Positions 1 to 8,153 of a DNA stretch of 64,000 nucleotides are shown here, piece by piece. Both the position numbers and the translations under genes were made by a program. Numbering within the stretch: position 1 is the first letter of the stretch; each line of letters begins with the position of its first letter. The stretch lies in contig NZ_CP008896.1 of the NCBI RefSeq assembly GCF_000730425.1, positions 1,178,001 to 1,242,000 on the forward strand. The letters are read 5' to 3'. The notes beneath the pieces are model-generated. The model saw only the letters and a program-made list of their open reading frames with translations, ran no database searches and had not been told where the DNA came from. The DNA comes from Pseudomonas fluorescens. GTDB lineage: Bacteria; Pseudomonadota; Gammaproteobacteria; Pseudomonadales; Pseudomonadaceae.

Positions 1-799
1 GCATCAGCTCGTCGATGCGCTCGGCCAGACGCTGTGCGGCTACTTTGTTGGAGTCCAACCAGTTATACCCACACGCATGCACCGGCATTCGAAAGCCGCC
101 TCGCGCCACCAACTCATCCGAAACAATCGACGGCAACTGGCTGGCCAAGGTGGCGCCCAAGCCTGGCATGGCGATGGGTATTTCAGGTTTTAACCGGGTG
201 ATGTGCGTCGGCCCTGGCTCGACGGCGACGCTATGCAGGTGCTCTGGCCGGATGTCGAATTGTGGCCATCGATGGGGCAGGAACTCGCTATTGAGCGTGT
301 CTTCCAACCAGAGCAGGAACGCGTGATAGCTGGTTTCGCTGACCTCGCCCCAGCCGCGCTCTTGATAGCGTTTGCTCAGGGCGAAGATGGTCTTTTTCCT
401 GTCCAGCCCTGGCTGCGCCAATACCGTACCGGCAGCACGCTTGGGCACCGCGCCTTGGTTGTCGACTTCCACCCTGTCCGGGTGCAACAGCTTTTGTCGG
501 ATACCGGCCTTTTTGTTGATCCAATTCAAGGCAAGCCACATGTTCTTGCCCATGAACCCTGCGTCCAGGCGCCAGACAGGGACGGCCTTTTCCTTTTTAT
601 TGCGTTTATCCGGCTTACTCTTCAAATTCGACCCCATAATCCCCGGCACAAAAATCACCGGCAATATCCCGTCCGGCGGCAATATGCAGTGCACCGGGTC
701 GGTGATATGGCTAGGCGTCAGGGTCCAGGTATGCACAGGGTTGCCCCGGGCGTTATAGGTCATCGGGGCGATGCGCGGTGCCGATGGGTTATCAGTCAT
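1..799 (-). CDS. Putative T6SS lipase/esterase effector (Tle-like alpha/beta hydrolase), partial
   Basis: The first 266 residues are visible; the rest lies beyond the left edge. Residues 51-59 read VPGIMGSNL, the oxyanion-strand motif typical of alpha/beta-hydrolase lipases of the T6SS effector type. The nucleophile elbow (GxSxG) should lie downstream and cannot be checked here. The ATG overlaps the vgrG stop (ATGA), so the two genes are translationally coupled, the classic vgrG-effector arrangement. The inferred role is a phospholipase delivered by the neighbouring VgrG into rival cells. There is no signal peptide, as expected for T6SS cargo. An immunity gene would be expected next, outside the window. 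The family is fairly sure; the substrate is unknown. Confidence 0.7.
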   Translation of the reverse strand, partial: MTDNPSAPRIAPMTYNARGNPVHTWTLTPSHITDPVHCILPPDGILPVIFVPGIMGSNLKSKPDKRNKKEKAVPVWRLDAGFMGKNMWLALNWINKKAGIRQKLLHPDRVEVDNQGAVPKRAAGTVLAQPGLDRKKTIFALSKRYQERGWGEVSETSYHAFLLWLEDTLNSEFLPHRWPQFDIRPEHLHSVAVEPGPTHITRLKPEIPIAMPGLGATLASQLPSIVSDELVARGGFRMPVHACGYNWLDSNKVAAQRLAERIDELM

Positions 800-3318
800 C
801 ACAGGTCTCCTTGCTCGAGCCATTCCAATGCAAGCCCCTCCAGCGTCATGCCCTGTTGCAGGGTGATGAAGCCATCACCATCGGTACGGCCTTCGAAACG
901 TGCGCCGTCTTTGCGCACCAGGGCGTAGGCACGGTTGCGGATGGGTTTTCCATCGTTGAAAAAGGTCTGAAAACGTTCGTTGAACGAGGTACTGGGCCAG
1001 CTATTGAGCTGCGCTGAGGCATGGCTTGGATCAACGAAGTATTTGTTCGCGGCTTTCACCGTAAAGTCACCCGGCATGCCCAGTTCGATATTGCCGCCCT
1101 GCATCTTGATGTACGCCCCAGCGCATAACAGGGTGATGTGCTTGTCCGCCGCCACCAGCACATGTTGCTGGCTGGCGCTGATCTCCACGCTTTGGTCCGC
1201 CTGCACCTGGATGCTGTTGTGCTGGGCCTGCAACAGCAGTTGGCCGTTATGGGCGATATGGCGCATGTCACCGCCCTGGGCGAACAGGCCGATTTCGTCG
1301 CCCGCATTGATCACCACTTTTTTGCCGGCGGTGAGTTGCTGGTTGTGGTGTGCCACGCTGTCAATATGTTCGCCTGCGCCCATGGCGATGCTGCGGGAGG
1401 TCGCGGCAGCGATGCCGTCTGGCCCGCTTAGCGCGATGATGGGATGCGCGCCATGATCGGTACCATTGGGTTGATCATTAGCACCGTGGCCCAGTGCCTC
1501 CACGGCCTGAGTCAGGGCCTGTTGCGGTAGTGAATCCTGGGCAACTCCCTGGGCATTTTCGGCAGAGGCTCCCAGTTGCCGGGCCAACGCCAGGGCGGCT
1601 TGCAACACATCGATCACCTGCTGGCGCTCCAGTTGTCCCGCACCGGCCTTGAGTTGAGCTTCAGCGCTCAGCAATAAACCTTTTGCTGCGCGCAACGCGC
1701 CATGACCATCCGTACGCAACTCAAACCCTTCCCCCCTGGGCTTGCCGCCACCATAGTGGCGTGGGTGGGTGAGATAGCCGAGGTGCAGCGCGCTATGCTC
1801 GTGATCACTCATTAAGGCCGCGCTGATCTGCGCGGTGGTGTCGTCGATACGCAACTCGTTGGCCCGAGTTCCTCCGAACTCGCGGCTTTTGGTGGTTGCT
1901 ATAGTTTTCAGCTTGGGTAGCTCATAGGGCGGCAAATTGGTTTGCCGGTACGCTCGCCCGATGGCGATCGGCTGGTCTGGATCACCGTCTAAATAGCTGA
2001 TCACTAGCTCCTGGCCCACACGCGGGATGGCCATGGAGCCCCAGGTTGCTCCGGCCCAGCCCTGGGTGACGCGGATCCAGCACGAACTGTGGTCGTTGCT
2101 TTTGTCTGAGCGATCCCATGGAAACTGCACCTTGACCCGGCCCCATTCATCGCAATAGATCTCTTCGCCCGGTGGGCCGACCACCGTGGCAACCTGAGGG
2201 CCGTCGATACGCGGCTTGGCACGCAAAGCCGCTTTCCAGTCCGAGGCCCAGCGGATGGCGCTGGCTTTCATTTCATAAGACGTGCCGTGGCCGCTGCCGA
2301 ACGACTCTTCCTGCAAGCTGGTGTGCTGCTTGCCCTCGTGCCTGATGGCGATGGTGCGCCAGCGATCATTGAAGTCTTCGCGTGGATGCTCGTTGAGATC
2401 GAACGCCAACCCCGGTTGCAGGCGTGCATCGTCGCCTTCCAGATGGGCCAGCTTGGCGTCGTTGCGCAACGCGGCCAGGCGGGTTTGGGTGAAGGGTTTG
2501 CCGGCGATGTCGCGCTTGTAGCGGCCGGGATAGTCGTAGCGTTCGTAATCCTTGTGCTGGTTGTTCAAATCCTGGTCGCCGGTGGCGGTGTGTTGTTGGT
2601 TGTAGCGCGGGTGGGTAAAGGTGTAGTCGCGCTGCACCTGCACAGCGGTGCGCACTTGTTCGGTGTAGTGGAAGCGGTTCAACGCCGGCTCCGGGGAGTC
2701 GCCGCCGGCCATGGGCTGGTAGATCACTGGGCAGTCTTTGTGGGTGCCGATAGTGCCCAGGCCACCGACGCGGTCGGTGAGGACCAGGGTGTGGCCGTCG
2801 GCGCGGTGCTCGAAGGTGTAGAGCAGGCCTTCTTCGGCACCGAGGCGGGCGATGAAGTCGAGGTCGGTTTCGCCCGCCTGTACGCAGTATTCGCGGGGTT
2901 GGTGGTCGAAGCAGAGCTCGGTTTTGATATCAGTCAGGTGCTGGTCTTTGAGCACTTCAAGGATGATGTCGGGCGCACTTTGTCCCTGGAAGATGCGCCA
3001 GTTTGAGCGCAGTTCGCAGCGCGCCAAGGTAGGTTCGAGCACGGCGCTGTAGCGGGTGCGGCGGAAACCGGTGTCGCCTTGCCTGAACAAACTAACCAGG
3101 CCATGAACGTAACGCACCGCAGTTTCACCGCGCCAAATGGTGAACAATCCCGCCAGATCGAGCACTCGATTGAAGTCGATAGCCCCATTGTGGCTGGCCA
3201 GTTCGAGTTCGAGCTTGAAGGGCTCAGACAACCCTTCGACAAGCGTGAACGAGACCACCTCGAAAGGCTCGCCTTTCAATGGCTCGAAGGTGAAGCGCAA
3301 GTTACTTTGACGAGGCAT
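799..3318 (-). CDS. vgrG: VgrG spike protein (TssI)
   Basis: This 839-residue protein has the standard VgrG plan. An N-terminal gp27-like hub (about 1-380) is followed by the gp5-like OB fold around 385-480, with EIYCDEWGRVKVQFPWD, the conserved GWAGATWGSMAIPRVGQ segment and DGDPDQPIAIGR. After that come a DUF2345-type beta-helix region with GGNIELGMPG and a C-terminal extension of roughly 90 residues ending EWLEQGDL. It forms the tip of the Hcp tube and carries effectors; the extension probably docks the lipase encoded immediately downstream. It is the first gene after tssA on the minus strand (5-bp gap). A 30-residue scrap closely matching its central part lies at 15.1 kb. Confidence 0.95.
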   Translation of the reverse strand: MPRQSNLRFTFEPLKGEPFEVVSFTLVEGLSEPFKLELELASHNGAIDFNRVLDLAGLFTIWRGETAVRYVHGLVSLFRQGDTGFRRTRYSAVLEPTLARCELRSNWRIFQGQSAPDIILEVLKDQHLTDIKTELCFDHQPREYCVQAGETDLDFIARLGAEEGLLYTFEHRADGHTLVLTDRVGGLGTIGTHKDCPVIYQPMAGGDSPEPALNRFHYTEQVRTAVQVQRDYTFTHPRYNQQHTATGDQDLNNQHKDYERYDYPGRYKRDIAGKPFTQTRLAALRNDAKLAHLEGDDARLQPGLAFDLNEHPREDFNDRWRTIAIRHEGKQHTSLQEESFGSGHGTSYEMKASAIRWASDWKAALRAKPRIDGPQVATVVGPPGEEIYCDEWGRVKVQFPWDRSDKSNDHSSCWIRVTQGWAGATWGSMAIPRVGQELVISYLDGDPDQPIAIGRAYRQTNLPPYELPKLKTIATTKSREFGGTRANELRIDDTTAQISAALMSDHEHSALHLGYLTHPRHYGGGKPRGEGFELRTDGHGALRAAKGLLLSAEAQLKAGAGQLERQQVIDVLQAALALARQLGASAENAQGVAQDSLPQQALTQAVEALGHGANDQPNGTDHGAHPIIALSGPDGIAAATSRSIAMGAGEHIDSVAHHNQQLTAGKKVVINAGDEIGLFAQGGDMRHIAHNGQLLLQAQHNSIQVQADQSVEISASQQHVLVAADKHITLLCAGAYIKMQGGNIELGMPGDFTVKAANKYFVDPSHASAQLNSWPSTSFNERFQTFFNDGKPIRNRAYALVRKDGARFEGRTDGDGFITLQQGMTLEGLALEWLEQGDL

Positions 3319-3323
3319 CGTGG

Positions 3324-4742
3324 CTACTCCTTCCGTTCACTGACAACTCTCGCCACCTTCTGGTACAACTCCGGCTCCCACTCTTGCGCCGAGGTGTCGC
3401 GCATCAACCGCGCAACGTTGGCGTGCAGATCGTCCGCCAGCCATTGCAGCCCACGGGACGCCAGCAAATCCGCAGCAATCACCGTGGCATAGCTGCGCTG
3501 GCGCGGGGCGTCATGGGTGGCGTGCAGCTCCTGCAGGCGCAGTAGCACCACTTCGACGCCTTCGGTGGCGAGTTGGGTGGCCAGTTCGTCGCGCAGGCCG
3601 GCGTATTCCTGCACCGGGCGGCCTGGCGTTTCGGCTTGATCAGCGCCGGTGATCCATGCCTGGGTTTGCGCATCCACAAACGCAGTGCCGTCGCTGAAAC
3701 ACAACTCCAGCAGGGCCGGCAGGCGGCAAACGAAGCGTTCGCAGGTCTGGCGGATGGCGGCGGCCACCTCCTCCATCGCCAGGCGCGAGGCAATGTGGGC
3801 GGCCAGATAACTGCCGCGCAACCAATACGGCGAAGCGGTAACGCTTTTTTCGATGCGCAACAGCAGGTTCGGATCCAGCGTGTTGTGGTTCAGGGCATCT
3901 TGATAGACCTCAACGATGTCCTTGGGTACGGCAGTCAATTCAGTGCGACGGTCGCGGGTGATCGAAGGCGCGGTGCGCAGATGCGACCACAGGCCAAAAC
4001 GCCGCAACTGGTAGCCGGTCGGATCATAGGGGTCCAGCTGATTGATCTGCTCGGCCATGCTCAACACGGCTCGGCGCTGTTCACGCTCATTGCCCGGGGC
4101 CTGAGGCTTGGGGCGGGCAAAAAACGTTGAGTCCAGGACACCGCCGGAATCGCTCGCACGGGTGGTTTCAATCGCAACGACCGGCTCGCTGTACTTGCTC
4201 AGCTGCCGTTGCAGCGCATCCAGGGGCGCCGGGTCTAGCTTGGCGCTTTCGGCACAACGTTGCAGCTTGGCCAGTGCCTGTTCCGCCGCTGCTTGATACG
4301 CCGGGGCGAAACTGCTGCGATCCAGGCTCGGCAGCACTTGCCCAAGCTCACCCAACAGGCGCTGCACCTGTTTGCGCTTGTTCAAGTAGCCGGTCGGTCC
4401 CGGCTTGGGATAGGCGCTGTCCCAGTAGTGTTCAACCATGCCAGCCATCAAGCCAAGGGCATCGGCCCAACGTACCCACCGGCGGGTACGCAGCCACACC
4501 ACCAGCAAATGCCCAAGGATGCGCCAGTGTTTGCACTGGGTGGCCAGGTAGTCGCGGGAGGCTTCATCAATGTAAGGCCAGTCAATGTCGCTCTCACGCA
4601 GGCCACCGAGCTTGACCATTTCCTGGTCGATGGCTTGGTAGGTTTCGTCTTCCACATCGAAATGACCAGCCGGTTGGTTGGGGTCGATAGGCGTCAGCAG
4701 CCGTTGAAGCGTGTCCGCCGGCACATCAATCACCAGCGACAT
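3324..4742 (-). CDS. tssA: T6SS baseplate/sheath cap protein TssA (ImpA N-domain, VasJ type)
   Basis: This is a 472-residue protein. Residues about 10-115 match the ImpA N-terminal domain (PIDPNQPAG, then DYLATQCKHWRILGHLLVVW and a long helical stretch). The C-terminal half ends with the VasJ-like region. TssA organises the baseplate and guides sheath polymerisation in the cytoplasm. I chose the ATG at 4742 (MSLVIDVPAD) over a longer in-frame extension because it opens the recognised domain and overlaps the upstream tagO-like gene by 13 bp, suggesting translational coupling. It precedes vgrG on the minus strand, divergent from tssB. Confidence 0.9.
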   Translation of the reverse strand: MSLVIDVPADTLQRLLTPIDPNQPAGHFDVEDETYQAIDQEMVKLGGLRESDIDWPYIDEASRDYLATQCKHWRILGHLLVVWLRTRRWVRWADALGLMAGMVEHYWDSAYPKPGPTGYLNKRKQVQRLLGELGQVLPSLDRSSFAPAYQAAAEQALAKLQRCAESAKLDPAPLDALQRQLSKYSEPVVAIETTRASDSGGVLDSTFFARPKPQAPGNEREQRRAVLSMAEQINQLDPYDPTGYQLRRFGLWSHLRTAPSITRDRRTELTAVPKDIVEVYQDALNHNTLDPNLLLRIEKSVTASPYWLRGSYLAAHIASRLAMEEVAAAIRQTCERFVCRLPALLELCFSDGTAFVDAQTQAWITGADQAETPGRPVQEYAGLRDELATQLATEGVEVVLLRLQELHATHDAPRQRSYATVIAADLLASRGLQWLADDLHANVARLMRDTSAQEWEPELYQKVARVVSERKE

Positions 4743-5401
4743 ACTTGGCGCTCCTGCTCGATCAACGCACCCAAGCCTTCGGCGTCGAATACCAACCCGT
4801 GCAAGCGGGGATAGTCGCTCTCTAGCCGCAGGCGCTGACCGCCCCCCATGTTGCGCAACAACGAAATGGCCTGCAGCCCGCGCCCCGCATCGACCACCAA
4901 GCCGGCGTCGTCCAATACCTGCCACGGGTAAGGCACAGAGACCGGGCGCTCATCCTTAAATAGCTGGATGCGAATTTTGTTGGGCTTGGCTGGCTCGTCC
5001 AACACCAGTTGCAGGCGGGATATTTTTGATTCGCAACTGATCGCCAGGTAGGGCCGAGGCGGCAGCGCACCCAAGGCCGGGGCCGAGATGACCAGCCGCT
5101 GCTGTTGGTCGTTGTCCGGTTCAGGAAAAGACGACAACACAAAGCGCTGGTCCTCAGGCGAGCGCTTGGCTTCATTGCGCTGCACCAGATCAATAATCGG
5201 CAGCACCCGGCCAAGCACGCGAGGCGGCGCAGGCGGCTGATGGATGGGTGTGCCGGCAGCCAGGTCGAAGCACTCCAGACGCTTCAACGGCGACACGATT
5301 GCCGGGCAATCTTGCGTCGCGGGCACTGCCTGCACGTGCAACGCACCCAAGGCCGTACATACGCCGCCAATCCAACGCCAACGTTGCCATCCATTGCGCA
5401 T
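4730..5401 (-). CDS. tagO: T6SS-associated protein TagO/VasI-like
   Basis: This is a 223-residue protein with an N-terminal hydrophobic segment that looks like a signal peptide (IGGVCTALGALHVQA), followed by DCPAIVSPLKRLECFD, the start of the VasI/TagO family. Family members are periplasmic T6SS accessory proteins of incompletely defined role. The ATG at 5401 is preceded by GGGAGG at a five-base spacing, so it is preferred over an upstream ATG at 5443. It is the first gene of the minus-strand T6SS unit and overlaps tssA. Assignment rests on the N-terminal motif, size and position; the C-terminal part is less distinctive. Confidence 0.75.
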   Translation of the reverse strand: MRNGWQRWRWIGGVCTALGALHVQAVPATQDCPAIVSPLKRLECFDLAAGTPIHQPPAPPRVLGRVLPIIDLVQRNEAKRSPEDQRFVLSSFPEPDNDQQQRLVISAPALGALPPRPYLAISCESKISRLQLVLDEPAKPNKIRIQLFKDERPVSVPYPWQVLDDAGLVVDAGRGLQAISLLRNMGGGQRLRLESDYPRLHGLVFDAEGLGALIEQERQVCRW

Positions 5402-5721
5402 CAACGCCTCCCACACTTGTACAAGACAATTTCTGATATTCAACTAAGGTGCAACCCAACATACGAAGCAACTTAGCGTGACTCTACGAATAACTAACGC
5501 ACAAGCCCTCCGAAACACATTTCAAGCCAAACACTCAAATATCAGAACTCCCCCTCAGACTTATGAACAAATAACGAATGAAATTTCCCACCAAAAATTA
5601 AACACATCAAATATGAACATTTCCTACATCCATAGACCACAAAACGAATCAGCCCCGTCCGACATGACAAGCTCTGAAACATAGACTTTTAATAGCGCCA
5701 CTTCTTAAAAGGACTTTTCCC
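5402..5721. promoter_or_regulatory. Divergent T6SS intergenic region
   Basis: These 320 bp separate the minus-strand tagO-tssA-vgrG unit from the plus-strand tssB operon. The stretch is visibly AT-richer than its surroundings and should hold two promoters. I found no convincing -24/-12 site and only weak sigma-70-like boxes, so no exact promoter is called. A ribosome site AAAAGGA sits eight bases before tssB. Short ORFs in the region have no recognisable product. Confidence 0.5.
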
Positions 5722-6225
5722 ATGTCAAAAAATCAAAGTTCAGTTGCACCTAAAGAACGCATCAACATCAAGTACATTCCTGCGACGGGTGACCAGCAGG
5801 CCGAAGTAGAACTGCCCCTAAAGCTATTGGTCACCGGAGACTTCAAAGGTCACGGTGAACTTACTGCGCTTGAAGAAAGACTATCCATTCGGATAGATAA
5901 AGACACCTTCAACGAAGTACTGACCAAAGCCGAAGTTGCTCTAGACATGGAAGTTCCGTCCACTTTAAACATTGGCCACGACACCGACTTGAATGTGCAA
6001 CTTCAATTCAAAAGCATCAATGACTTCGCCCCCGACGCCGTCGCCCGCCAAGTGCCGGAATTGAACAAACTGCTGGGATTGCGCGAAGCCTTGGTCGCGC
6101 TAAAAGGCCCGATGGGCAATGTTCCAGCCTTTCGTAAACACCTGCAAAACCTGTTGACCGATGAAACCGCCCGCCAACGCTTGGCCAGCGAACTCAACCT
6201 AGTGCTCGACGCACCGGGCAACTGA
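5722..6225 (+). CDS. tssB: T6SS contractile sheath small subunit TssB
   Basis: This is a 167-residue protein with the TssB/VipA pattern: KERINIKYIPATG near the start, LPLKLLVTGDFKG, then RLSIRIDKDTFNEVL, and FAPDAVARQVPEL in the helical C-half. It assembles with TssC into the contractile sheath around the Hcp tube. The ATG follows AAAAGGA at a good spacing. It is the first gene of a plus-strand operon running to hcp and lies 31 bp before tssC, the order expected of a T6SS core. Confidence 0.97.
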   Translation: MSKNQSSVAPKERINIKYIPATGDQQAEVELPLKLLVTGDFKGHGELTALEERLSIRIDKDTFNEVLTKAEVALDMEVPSTLNIGHDTDLNVQLQFKSINDFAPDAVARQVPELNKLLGLREALVALKGPMGNVPAFRKHLQNLLTDETARQRLASELNLVLDAPGN

Positions 6226-6256
6226 TTGAACACCCTTCTCAACGGAGTACTCCCCC

Positions 6257-7735
6257 ATGCCTATGGAAAGCGCCGCCACTCAAGTGCTGGTGACTGACGA
6301 ACAACCGTCGTTGCTGGATCAACTGCTGGCCAACACCACCATCCGTCCCTCTCAGGAAGGCTATGCCATTGCTCGCCAAGGTGTAGCCGCGTTCATCAGC
6401 GAAATCCTGCAAAGCGGCGACCACCAACAGCCGGTCAACAAGCACCGGGTCGACCAGATGATTGCCGAAATCGACCACGCCTTGAGCAAGCAGGTGGACG
6501 TAATCCTGCATCAGCCGCAGTTCCAGCAATTAGAGTCGGCGTGGCGTGGGCTGAAGCTGCTGGTGGATCGCACGGATTTTCGCGAGAACATCAAGCTGGA
6601 AATCTTGCATGTCACCAAGGAAGAACTGCTGGATGACTTCGACAACGCCGGCGACATTACCCGCAGCGGCTTGTACAAGCACGTCTACACCGCAGGCTAC
6701 GGCCAGTTCGGTGGCGAGCCGGTGGGTGCGATCGTCGGTAACTACACCTTTGGCCCCAGCTCGCCGGATATCAAGTTGCTCAGCTACGTCGCCTCCATCG
6801 GCGCCATGGCCCATGCACCGTTTGTTTCTGCAGCAGGGCCTGAGTTGTTCAACCTGGAAGGTTTCCAGGGGCTGCCGGATCTCAAGGAAATCAGCGATAT
6901 TTTCGACGGCCCACGCCACACCAAGTGGCGCGGCCTGCGCGAGTCCGAAGATGCCCGCCACCTGGCCCTGACGCTGCCGCGCTTCCTGTTGCGCACGCCG
7001 TACAACACCGAAGACAACTCGACCCGCAGCTTCGGCTATGACGAAACTGTCGACGGTAACCACGACAATTATTTGTGGGGCAATACTGCGTTCCTGATGG
7101 CCTCGCGCATTACCGATAGCTTCGCCCGTTACCGCTGGTGCCCGAATATCATCGGCCCGCAGTCCGGTGGGGCCGTGGATGACTTGCCGGTGCACCTGTA
7201 CGAATCCTTCGGTCAGTTGCAGGCCAAGATCCCCACCGAAGTGCTGATCTCCGACCGCAAGGAATTCGAGTTGGCCGAAGCCGGGTTCATCCCACTGACC
7301 ATGCGCAAGGACAGCGACAACGCAGCGTTCTTCTCGGCCAACTCGGTACAGAAACCCAAGAACTTCCCCAAGACCCGCGAAGGCCAGGAAGCCCAGACCA
7401 ACTACAAGCTCGGCACCCAATTGCCGTACCTGTTCATCGTCAATCGCCTGGCTCACTACATCAAAGTGCTGCAACGCGAGCAAATCGGCAGTTGGAAGGA
7501 ACGCCAGGACCTGGAGCGTGAGCTGAACACGTGGCTCAAGCAGTACATCGCCGACCAGGAAAACCCGTCGACCGACGTACGCAGCCGGCGCCCACTGCGT
7601 GCCGCGCAGATCGAAGTCCAGGATGTGGCAGGCAACCCAGGCTGGTACCAGGTGTCGCTGTCGGTGCGGCCTCACTTCAAGTACATGGGCGCCAACTTCG
7701 AGATCTCCCTGGTGGGCCGGCTGGATACCCAATAG
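6257..7735 (+). CDS. tssC: T6SS contractile sheath large subunit TssC
   Basis: This 492-residue protein is a full-length TssC/VipB. Diagnostic blocks are QLESAWRGLKLLVDRTDFRE, GEPVGAIVGNYTFGP, FDGPRHTKWRGLRESEDARH, LRTPYNTEDNSTRSFGYDE and the C-terminal RPLRAAQIEVQDVAGNPGWY. It partners TssB to make the sheath whose contraction drives the needle. Its TAG stop abuts the GTG start of tssE. No truncation or frameshift is visible. Confidence 0.98.
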   Translation: MPMESAATQVLVTDEQPSLLDQLLANTTIRPSQEGYAIARQGVAAFISEILQSGDHQQPVNKHRVDQMIAEIDHALSKQVDVILHQPQFQQLESAWRGLKLLVDRTDFRENIKLEILHVTKEELLDDFDNAGDITRSGLYKHVYTAGYGQFGGEPVGAIVGNYTFGPSSPDIKLLSYVASIGAMAHAPFVSAAGPELFNLEGFQGLPDLKEISDIFDGPRHTKWRGLRESEDARHLALTLPRFLLRTPYNTEDNSTRSFGYDETVDGNHDNYLWGNTAFLMASRITDSFARYRWCPNIIGPQSGGAVDDLPVHLYESFGQLQAKIPTEVLISDRKEFELAEAGFIPLTMRKDSDNAAFFSANSVQKPKNFPKTREGQEAQTNYKLGTQLPYLFIVNRLAHYIKVLQREQIGSWKERQDLERELNTWLKQYIADQENPSTDVRSRRPLRAAQIEVQDVAGNPGWYQVSLSVRPHFKYMGANFEISLVGRLDTQ

Positions 7736-8146
7736 GTGGGCAGCCTGTTCGAACGCCTGGAAGCGGGGGCACCGCGTTACCGCCCAGGCAGCGAGGAGGA
7801 GCAAGCACACCAGCGCGTCGAGGCGATCAAACGTCATTTGGAACAGGTACTCAACTCACGCCAGGGCTGCTCGCAAAGCAGCCCTGAACTGGGCCTGCGC
7901 GACTTCAACGGGGTCACCCAGGCCAGCAGTGATTTGGTGGTTGCCATCAGTGCCGATATCCGTCGCTCGGTGGAGGCGTTTGAGCCACGGATCGAGGTCA
8001 TGGTCGTGCGCTATCAGCCCGACCCGGACTTGCCGCTGGAGCTGAACTTTCGCCTGGATTGCCAGGTGCGGGTCAATCACAAGGAAGAACAGGTGCAGAT
8101 CGAAGTGGCCATGCATGGCCGTGACGGTTACACCCGCGTGAAATGA
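7736..8146 (+). CDS. tssE: T6SS baseplate wedge protein TssE
   Basis: This is a 136-residue gp25-like protein. It starts with MGSLFERL and contains LGLRDFNGVTQASSDL and the C-terminal ELNFRLDCQVR segment found in TssE. It is a lysozyme-like-fold baseplate component that starts sheath assembly. The start is GTG, placed directly after the tssC stop with no spacer, so translation probably depends on the ribosome finishing tssC. It is followed after 7 bp by tssF. Confidence 0.93.
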   Translation: MGSLFERLEAGAPRYRPGSEEEQAHQRVEAIKRHLEQVLNSRQGCSQSSPELGLRDFNGVTQASSDLVVAISADIRRSVEAFEPRIEVMVVRYQPDPDLPLELNFRLDCQVRVNHKEEQVQIEVAMHGRDGYTRVK

Positions 8147-8153
8147 GGATGCG

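Noticed and set aside
5402..5721. A sigma-54 promoter for the T6SS operon
   Set aside because: No GG-N10-GC arrangement with reasonable flanks was found on either strand of the gap.
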